Origin: an uncultured Oscillospiraceae bacterium
Lineage (GTDB): Bacteria > Bacillota > Clostridia > Oscillospirales > Oscillospiraceae
Direction of reading: 5' to 3'
DNA: 9,361 nt
Assembly: GCA_934572465.1 (NCBI GenBank)
Contig: CAKTLG010000047.1
Location: 1-9,361, forward strand
The position numbers were made by a program, and so were the translations under genes. This document shows positions 5,475 through 9,361 of the stretch, piece by piece. The notes below the pieces were generated by a model, which saw nothing but the letters and a program-made list of their open reading frames with translations, ran no database searches and was not told the origin of the DNA. Each line of letters begins with the position of its first letter. The stretch's first letter is position 1.

Positions 5475-6533
5475 ATGATATACAGCGTTCCGGATGCGGC
5501 AAAGTGCGCCGGAGGGCCTGCGATCGTTGCCATCGGCGGCGGAACGGGACTGTCCACCATGCTGCGCGGACTGAAAAAATATACAGACCGTCTGACGGCC
5601 GTCGTCACGGTCGCGGACGACGGCGGCGGCAGCGGCGTGCTGCGCCGCGACATGGGGATGCTTCCCCCGGGCGATGTGCGCCAGTGTATGCAGGCGCTCG
5701 CCAACATCGAGCCGGTGATGGAAAAGCTGCTCGATTACCGCTTTCCGGAGGGGCAGCTGCGCGGGCAGTCGTTCGGCAATCTCCTGCTCGCCGCGCTCAA
5801 CGGCGTGACGGGCAGCTTCGAGGAGGCGGTCGCCGCGATGGGGCAGGTGCTTGCGATCTCGGGGCGCGTGCTGCCCGTGACGAATGCCGACGTGCAGCTC
5901 GAGGCCATCTTTGAAAACGGCGCGCGCGTGGTGGGGGAGTCGCGTATCTTCAGCGCGAAGAAGCGGCAGGACTGCCGCATCCACCATGTCCGGCTCCTGC
6001 CGGAGCATCCCAGGGCGCTGCCCGAGGCGCTGCGCGCCATCGGCGAGGCCGATCTCATCCTGCTCGGCCCCGGCAGCCTTTATACGAGCGTTATCCCCAA
6101 CCTGCTCGTCGACGGCGTGGCGGACGCGATCCGCGCCGCGCACGCGCAGACGTTTTACATCTGCAACATCATGACGCAGGACGGCGAGACCGAGGGCTAC
6201 ACCGCCGCCGACCATATCGAGGCGCTGCTGCGCCACGGGCGCGCGGGGCTGATCGACCTCTGCCTTGCCAACAGCGCGCCCATCCCGCGGGAGCTGGCCG
6301 CGCGCTATAGCGCCGAGGACGCGGAGCTGCTGCGCGTCGACCGCGAGCGCATCGCCTCGTTCGGCGTGGCGCTGGCGGAATACCCGCTCCTGTCCTCGTC
6401 CGGCGGCTACGCCCGCCACGATCCGGCGCTGCTGGCGCGCGCCATCATGGAGCTTTACCGCGAGCGCACCGTGCGCATCTATCGCGGCACACAGCAATAT
6501 ATCATGGAAGAACAGGAGGAAAAGCAATGCTGA
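5475..6533 (+). CDS. yvcK: YvcK/GlmR, gluconeogenesis factor (UDP-GlcNAc-binding CofD-like protein)
   Basis: A 352-residue protein of the YvcK/CofD-like family. In Bacillus the homologue (GlmR) binds UDP-GlcNAc and promotes GlmS activity, steering carbon into peptidoglycan precursors, and is needed for growth and shape on gluconeogenic substrates. Family landmarks are the N-terminal glycine loop IGGGTGLSTMLRGLKKY (about 20-36), TVADDGGGSGVLR (45-57), GNLLLAAL (101-108), LGPGSLYTSVIPNLL (197-211) and NIMTQDGETEGYT (231-243). The ATG at 5475 has AAAGGG 7 bases upstream. It overlaps dsdA by 7 bases. In most Firmicutes yvcK sits between rapZ and whiA; neither is here, so the context is unusual. 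Confidence 0.95.
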   Translation: MIYSVPDAAKCAGGPAIVAIGGGTGLSTMLRGLKKYTDRLTAVVTVADDGGGSGVLRRDMGMLPPGDVRQCMQALANIEPVMEKLLDYRFPEGQLRGQSFGNLLLAALNGVTGSFEEAVAAMGQVLAISGRVLPVTNADVQLEAIFENGARVVGESRIFSAKKRQDCRIHHVRLLPEHPRALPEALRAIGEADLILLGPGSLYTSVIPNLLVDGVADAIRAAHAQTFYICNIMTQDGETEGYTAADHIEALLRHGRAGLIDLCLANSAPIPRELAARYSAEDAELLRVDRERIASFGVALAEYPLLSSSGGYARHDPALLARAIMELYRERTVRIYRGTQQYIMEEQEEKQC

Positions 6534-7822
6534 ACAACAAGGAATTCGTCAGGGAGCTTCAGCTCCGACGCGAGAGCGCATGGATCGATCCGGATACGGT
6601 GGACGCTGTCCGCGCGCTCGCGGCGCTGCCGCTCACGCGTGCGGACGTGGATGACGCGGAGGCCCGCCTTGAGCGCTTTGCCCCCTTTATCAAAAGGGCG
6701 TTCCCCGAGACCGCGAAGGACCGCGGCATCATCGAGTCCCCGCTCACGGAGATATCCGGTATGTGCGCGTGGCTGAACGAGAAGGAGGGCGCGAAGCTGT
6801 CCGGCCGCCTCTTTTTGAAGCGCGACTCGGATCTTGCCATCGCCGGCAGCGTCAAGGCGCGCGGCGGCTGCTATGAGGTGCTCAAGCACTCGGAGGAGCT
6901 GGCGCTGCGGCTGCGCCTGATCGAAAAACGCGACGACTACAGCGTGTTTGCCACGCACACCTTCCGCGATTTTTTTTCCCGCTACAGCCTGCATGTCGGC
7001 TCCACCGGCAATCTGGGGCTGAGCATCGGCATCATGGGCGCAGCGCTGGGCTATCAGGTCACGGTCCACATGAGCGCGGATGCCAGACAGTGGAAGAAGG
7101 ATCTGCTGCGCGAAAAGGGTGTGACGGTGCGCGAATACTCCGCCGACTACTCCCGCGCGGTGGAGGAGGGGCGTGAGCTGGCCGCCCGCGACCCGATGAG
7201 CTATTTTGTTGATGATGAAAATTCCCGTGACCTCTTCCTCGGCTACGCGGTGGCCGCGCGCCGGCTCAAGGAGCAGCTCAAGGCACAGCAGATCGCCGTG
7301 GACGCGGCGCACCCGCTGATCGTCTATATCCCCTGCGGCGTCGGCGGCGCACCGGGCGGCATCTGCTTCGGACTCAAGCAGGAATTCGGTGACAATGTGC
7401 GCGTTTTCTTCGCCGAGCCGGTGGATGCGCCCTGTATGCTCCTCGGCCTTGCAAGCGGGCTTCAGGATCAGATCTGCGTGCAGGATATCGGCCTGAGCGG
7501 CCGCACCGCAGCCGACGGGCTTGCCGTCAGCCGCCCCTCCGCCTTTGTCGGCGAAACGGTCAAACAGCTGGCCGACGGCGGCTTTACGGTCTCGGACGAG
7601 CATCTGCTCGCCTATCTGCGCGCCCTGCACGAGACGGAGGGCATCTTTGTCGAGCCCTCGGCCTGCGCGGGCTTTATGGGCGCGTCGGCGCTCGGCGGCA
7701 TGGAGGACTATCTCGCCCAGAGCGGGCTTGAGAAGACATGGGCCAATGCCACCCATATCGTATGGGCGACGGGCGGCGCGCTCGTGCCGGAGAAGGTGCG
7801 CCGGCAGTACCTCGGGGAGTGA
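6527..7822 (+). CDS. dsdA: D-serine ammonia-lyase (D-serine dehydratase)
   Basis: The 431-residue product fits DsdA length. The PLP enzyme (fold type II) converts D-serine to pyruvate and ammonia in the cytoplasm. The Schiff-base lysine is Lys110 in GSVKARGGCYEVLKHSE; the PLP phosphate-binding loop is GSTGNLGLSIGIM (158-170), followed by TVHMSADARQWKK, which is highly typical of DsdA. A second glycine loop, YIPCGVGGAPGG, lies at 267-278, and FVEPSACAGFMG (374-385) and ATGGALVPE (414-422) close the domain. The ATG at 6527 lies inside the end of yvcK, with AGGAGG 7 bases upstream, giving translational coupling. It may detoxify D-serine, which can enter peptidoglycan, or use it as carbon and nitrogen. 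No dedicated transporter or DsdC-type regulator is seen here. Confidence 0.93.
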   Translation: MLNNKEFVRELQLRRESAWIDPDTVDAVRALAALPLTRADVDDAEARLERFAPFIKRAFPETAKDRGIIESPLTEISGMCAWLNEKEGAKLSGRLFLKRDSDLAIAGSVKARGGCYEVLKHSEELALRLRLIEKRDDYSVFATHTFRDFFSRYSLHVGSTGNLGLSIGIMGAALGYQVTVHMSADARQWKKDLLREKGVTVREYSADYSRAVEEGRELAARDPMSYFVDDENSRDLFLGYAVAARRLKEQLKAQQIAVDAAHPLIVYIPCGVGGAPGGICFGLKQEFGDNVRVFFAEPVDAPCMLLGLASGLQDQICVQDIGLSGRTAADGLAVSRPSAFVGETVKQLADGGFTVSDEHLLAYLRALHETEGIFVEPSACAGFMGASALGGMEDYLAQSGLEKTWANATHIVWATGGALVPEKVRRQYLGE

Positions 7823-7844
7823 GCTTATCTGCGCCATTCAATGA

Positions 7845-7879
7845 AAAACGGCTCCACGCCTTGGCGTGGAGCCGCTTTT
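7845..7879. terminator. Bidirectional terminator between dsdA and the DtxR-family gene
   Basis: A perfect 12-bp GC-rich inverted repeat (7849-7860 with 7863-7874) lies between convergent stop codons at 7822 and 7881. On the minus strand it is followed by TTTTTC, making a good terminator for the regulator gene; on the plus strand the tail is CTTTTAT, adequate for dsdA. Confidence 0.8.
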
Positions 7880-7880
7880 A

Positions 7881-8255
7881 TCAGTCGTTCAGGTTGCTTC
7901 TTGCGTGGTCGCAGATCGCCTCATAGGTCTGCTGGCTGATGTCGTGCTCGATCTTGCAGGCGTCCTCCTCCGCCGTTTTGGGGTCGACGCCGAGCGTGAT
8001 GAGAAAATTCGTGAGCGTGTGGTGCCGATCGAGCATTTTGGCGGCGATGGCCATGCCGCGGTCGGTCAGGGTGATGAGACCGTCCTTGTCCATTTCGATG
8101 TAGCCGTTTTCGCGCAGACGCTTGGTCGCATAGGTGACGCTGGGCTTTGTGACCCCCAGATGCTCCGCCACATCGACCGAGCGGATATAGCCGCGCTGCT
8201 CTTTCATCATCAGCATGGACTCCAGATAGTCCTCGGATGCTTTTTGGATCTTCAT
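7881..8255 (-). CDS. DtxR/MntR-family metal-dependent repressor, probable regulator of feo
   Basis: A 124-residue two-domain regulator of MntR size, lacking the C-terminal SH3-like domain of full-length DtxR/IdeR. Residues about 5-64 form the winged helix (SEDYLESMLMM, VDVAEHLGVTKPSVTYATKR, GYIEMDKDGLITLTDRG); about 65-124 form the dimerisation and metal domain. Putative metal ligands are Asp9, Glu12, His78 (or His79), Cys100, Glu103 and His104 (ACKIEHDIS). Asp9 resembles MntR, while Cys100 matches the DtxR/IdeR-type cysteine, so iron sensing is plausible. The ATG at 8255 is chosen on family N-termini; its AGGAAG is 15 bases away, and a TTG at 8270 is too close to it. It is divergent from feoAAB, and its promoter region carries an operator-like repeat, suggesting autoregulation. 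Metal specificity is inference. Confidence 0.88.
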   Translation of the reverse strand: MKIQKASEDYLESMLMMKEQRGYIRSVDVAEHLGVTKPSVTYATKRLRENGYIEMDKDGLITLTDRGMAIAAKMLDRHHTLTNFLITLGVDPKTAEEDACKIEHDISQQTYEAICDHARSNLND

Positions 8256-8292
8256 GGACGCTTTTACCAACTTCCTGTTAGAATACCCCTAT

Positions 8293-8321
8293 AGGTTAAC
8301 ATACTCTAACCAAAAATGCAA
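8293..8321 (-). promoter_or_regulatory. Possible promoter of the DtxR-family gene with embedded operator
   Basis: On the minus strand TTGCAT (8316-8321) and TAACCT (8293-8298) are 17 bases apart. Both boxes are weak, but the inverted repeat GGTTA-N8-TAACC (8294-8311) overlaps the -10 and spacer, as expected for an autorepressed promoter. Confidence 0.4.
8294..8311. promoter_or_regulatory. Operator-like inverted repeat A (GGTTA-N8-TAACC)
   Basis: A perfect 5+5 inverted repeat with an 8-base spacer, preceded by ATA so that the half-site reads ATAGGTTA. This is very close to the TTAGGTTA half-site of DtxR/IdeR boxes, though the canonical spacing is shorter. It lies 39 bases upstream of the regulator start codon. 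Confidence 0.65.
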
Positions 8322-8348
8322 GTATGAAAAAATCTTTCTCGAAACCCC

Positions 8349-8377
8349 TTGACAAAATAGGTTAGAGCGATTAAACT
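8349..8377 (+). promoter_or_regulatory. Promoter of the feoA-feoA-feoB operon
   Basis: A perfect -35 TTGACA (8349-8354) is followed after 17 bases by TAAACT (8372-8377; four of six). The predicted start is near 8384, giving a leader of about 108 bases before feoA1. An ATAGGTTAG half-site sits in the spacer, so a bound DtxR-type repressor would block polymerase. Confidence 0.7.
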
Positions 8378-8380
8378 AAC
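8360..8380. promoter_or_regulatory. Degenerate operator-like repeat B in the feo promoter
   Basis: The left half ATAGGTTAG is intact. On the right, AAACT stands at the N8 distance (three of five matches to TAACC), while a perfect CTAAC pairs with GTTAG at wider spacing (8361-8365 with 8376-8380). Its position between -35 and -10 makes it a natural repression site. Confidence 0.5.
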
Positions 8381-8387
8381 GGGCGAA

Positions 8388-8405
8388 AGTTAAAGAGCGC
8401 TAACA
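8388..8405. promoter_or_regulatory. Operator-like inverted repeat E (AGTTA-N8-TAACA)
   Basis: The core GTTA-N8-TAAC is conserved exactly, with the same 8-base spacer as sites A and C. The outer bases differ (A and A instead of G and C). It covers the predicted transcription start region of the feo operon. Confidence 0.5.
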
Positions 8406-8454
8406 TCGGTGCCTGCGGATCCGCCCATTTGCGGGCGATTTCCAGGGGACGCAC

Positions 8455-8472
8455 GGTTAGCGCGGACGAACC
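8455..8472. promoter_or_regulatory. Operator-like inverted repeat D (GGTTA-N8-GAACC)
   Basis: It has the same geometry as sites A and C, with one mismatch in the right half (GAACC). It lies in the feo leader 19 bases before the feoA1 start codon and next to its ribosome binding site. Confidence 0.45.
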
Positions 8473-8491
8473 GGAAGCGGAGGGATGAGCA

Positions 8492-8704
8492 ATGATGCCG
8501 CTTACATTGGCGGATACCGGCGAGGAAAACGTGATCCTGCGCATCGGGGGCAGCCCCGAGGTGAAGAAGCATTTGGAGGATCTTGGCTTTGTCGCCGGCG
8601 GAACGGTGAGCGTTGTGTCGTCGCTGGGCGGCAACGTGATCGTCAAGGTCAAGGAAGCCCGCGTGGCCATCAGCGAAGAGATGGCGCGCAAGATCATGAT
8701 CTAA
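8492..8704 (+). CDS. feoA: FeoA-family protein (first copy)
   Basis: A 70-residue SH3-like FeoA protein, the usual family length. FeoA is a small cytoplasmic partner that supports Fe(II) transport by FeoB. Family features are the opening MMPLTLADTGE, the central HLEDLGFVAGGTVSVVSSLG (about 27-46), corresponding to the L-x-D-x-G-hydrophobic-xxG motif, and the closing VAISEEMARKIMI, matching the usual V-x-hydrophobic-x-x-x-x-A strand end. The ATG at 8492 has GGAGGG 7 bases upstream; a second ATG at 8495 is possible. It is followed after 28 bases by a second feoA, and the two copies differ clearly, so they are not a recent duplication. Confidence 0.92.
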   Translation: MMPLTLADTGEENVILRIGGSPEVKKHLEDLGFVAGGTVSVVSSLGGNVIVKVKEARVAISEEMARKIMI

Positions 8705-8714
8705 CAAATTTGTT
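8703..8714. repeat. 12-base palindrome at the feoA1 stop codon
   Basis: AACAAATTTGTT is a perfect palindrome overlapping the feoA1 TAA and lying just ahead of the feoA2 ribosome binding site. It is AT-rich and has no T-tract, so it is a poor terminator. It may simply be chance or a minor mRNA feature. Confidence 0.3.
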
Positions 8715-8732
8715 GATAAAAGGAGAGAGACT

Positions 8733-8954
8733 ATGAAAACACTGCGAGAAGCCAAGATCGGCGAGACCGTCAAGGTCGTCAAGCTCCATGGCGAGGGTCC
8801 CATCAAGCGCCGCATCATGGACATGGGCATCACCAAGGGCACCGAGGTCTACGTCCGCAAGGTAGCCCCTCTGGGCGATCCGATGGAGGTCACCGTGCGC
8901 GGCTACGAGCTTTCGCTGCGCAAGGCCGACACCGAAATGATCGAGGTCGAATAA
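8733..8954 (+). CDS. feoA: FeoA-family protein (second copy)
   Basis: A 73-residue FeoA homologue with the textbook pattern: MKTLREAKIGETVKVVKLHG, then IKRRIMDMGITKGTEVYVRK (about 24-43, L/M-x-D-M-G-I-x-x-G), then APLGDPMEVTVRGYELSLRK with the conserved GDP and the RGYELSLR strand. It is closer to the FeoA consensus than the first copy. AGGAGAG lies 5 bases upstream of the ATG at 8733. Tandem feoA genes ahead of feoB are common in Clostridia; how the two divide the work is not established. A 51-base gap containing an operator-like repeat separates it from feoB. Confidence 0.95.
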   Translation: MKTLREAKIGETVKVVKLHGEGPIKRRIMDMGITKGTEVYVRKVAPLGDPMEVTVRGYELSLRKADTEMIEVE

Positions 8955-8969
8955 TTTATTTTCTACATA

Positions 8970-8987
8970 GGTTAGTGTTACTTAACC
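8970..8987. promoter_or_regulatory. Operator-like inverted repeat C (GGTTA-N8-TAACC) upstream of feoB
   Basis: A perfect 5+5 inverted repeat with the same 8-base spacer as site A and the same ATA prefix. It lies inside the operon, 18 bases before the feoB start codon and just ahead of AAGGAG. No convincing -35/-10 pair was found around it, so it may act on an undetected internal promoter or as a roadblock. Confidence 0.6.
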
Positions 8988-9005
8988 AGAAGGAGCTGTT
9001 AAAAA

Positions 9006-9361
9006 ATGGAAAAGCAGATCAAAATTGCCCTTGCGGGCAACCCCAACTGCGGTAAGACGACCCTGTTCAACGCGCTGACCGGCTCGAATCAGTTCGTCGG
9101 CAACTGGCCGGGCGTCACCGTGGAGAAGAAGGAAGGCCGCCTGAAGAAGCATGACGACGTCGTCATCATGGACCTTCCCGGCATTTACTCCCTGTCCCCC
9201 TACACGCTGGAGGAGGTCGTTGCGCGTAACTACCTCATCACCGAGCGCCCCGACGCCATCCTGAACATCATCGACGGCACCAACCTCGAGCGCAACCTGT
9301 ATCTCACCACCCAGCTCACCGAGCTCGGCATCCCCGTGGTCATCGCCATCAACATGATGGA
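9006..9361 (+). CDS. feoB: FeoB ferrous iron transporter, N-terminal G domain (3' partial)
   Basis: The first 118 residues of FeoB, the inner-membrane Fe(II) transporter; only part of its cytoplasmic GTPase domain is inside the window. G1 is GNPNCGKTT (11-19), the switch I region is [15 protein letters not shown] (30-44) with Thr38 as the G2 threonine, G3 is [12 protein letters not shown] (56-67), and the window ends at INMM, the start of the G4 N-x-x-D motif. [20 protein letters not shown] (75-94) is typical of FeoB. The ATG at 9006 has AAGGAG 10 bases upstream. It is the third gene of the feo operon. The membrane domain should follow beyond the window. Confidence 0.97.
   Translation, partial: MEKQIKIALAGNPNCGKTTLFNALTGSNQFVGNWPGVTVEKKEGRLKKHDDVVIMDLPGIYSLSPYTLEEVVARNYLITERPDAILNIIDGTNLERNLYLTTQLTELGIPVVIAINMM

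Noticed and set aside
5436..7837. Long minus-strand ORFs (363 and 452 residues) opposite yvcK and dsdA.
   Set aside because: They are mirror frames of high-GC genes with histidine/arginine-rich translation typical of antisense shadows.
8421..8437. Short hairpin CGCCC/GGGCG in the feo leader as a riboswitch or attenuator.
   Set aside because: Only 5 bp, with no T-tract and no recognisable aptamer; the leader is better explained by operator-like repeats.
8390..8842. Minus-strand ORFs across the feo leader and feoA genes.
   Set aside because: They overlap two clear feoA genes, their promoter and operators, and show no domain.
1..9361. CRISPR array or insertion sequence.
   Set aside because: No regularly spaced direct repeats and no transposase frame or paired terminal inverted repeats with target duplications were seen.

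Overview
The window looks like chromosomal DNA of a high-GC member of the Clostridia, most probably an Oscillospirales/Oscillospiraceae-type gut bacterium. The basis is strongly GC-biased codon use in clear Firmicutes-type genes, AGGAGG-class ribosome binding sites, sigma-A-like promoters, and a feoA-feoA-feoB operon. Genus and species cannot be fixed from the sequence alone.

Left third (1 to about 2950): accessory, mobile-element-like DNA. It opens with the GC-rich 3' end of a gene for an integrase-like/helix-turn-helix protein, followed by a tiny translationally coupled ORF. Composition then turns abruptly AT-rich for one large minus-strand gene. Its 658-residue product has an N-terminal winged-helix-like region, a central PIN-type nuclease domain, a charged coiled-coil stretch and two C-terminal membrane helices. 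I do not recognise it as a named system. It is the best candidate here for an undescribed function, possibly defence. The AT-rich block ends in debris (a tRNA T-arm-like piece, a good terminator, a broken small ORF) directly beside a complete tRNA-Pro(UGG) gene, a common integration landmark.

Middle (about 2951 to 5361): tRNA-Pro with its terminator, then a 265-base spacer carrying a run of inverted repeats. A minus-strand two-gene operon follows (PaaI-type hotdog thioesterase, then a DUF3783 protein) with its own strong promoter. Next is a minus-strand aldo/keto reductase with a fused two-cluster ferredoxin domain.

Right-centre (5356 to 7880): overlapping divergent promoters separate the reductase from a plus-strand pair, yvcK/glmR and dsdA, which overlap by 7 bases. 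YvcK links cell-wall precursor supply to carbon status, and DsdA deaminates D-serine to pyruvate. The pair ends at a bidirectional terminator shared with the convergent regulator gene.

Right end (7881 to 9361): an iron-uptake locus. A short DtxR/MntR-family regulator is divergent from feoA1-feoA2-feoB (feoB runs off the end). Four copies of an inverted repeat GTTA-N8-TAAC (one with a single core mismatch), plus a degenerate fifth inside the feo promoter, lie at the regulator promoter, the feo promoter, the feo leader and just upstream of feoB. This suggests that the regulator controls itself and the transporter at several points.
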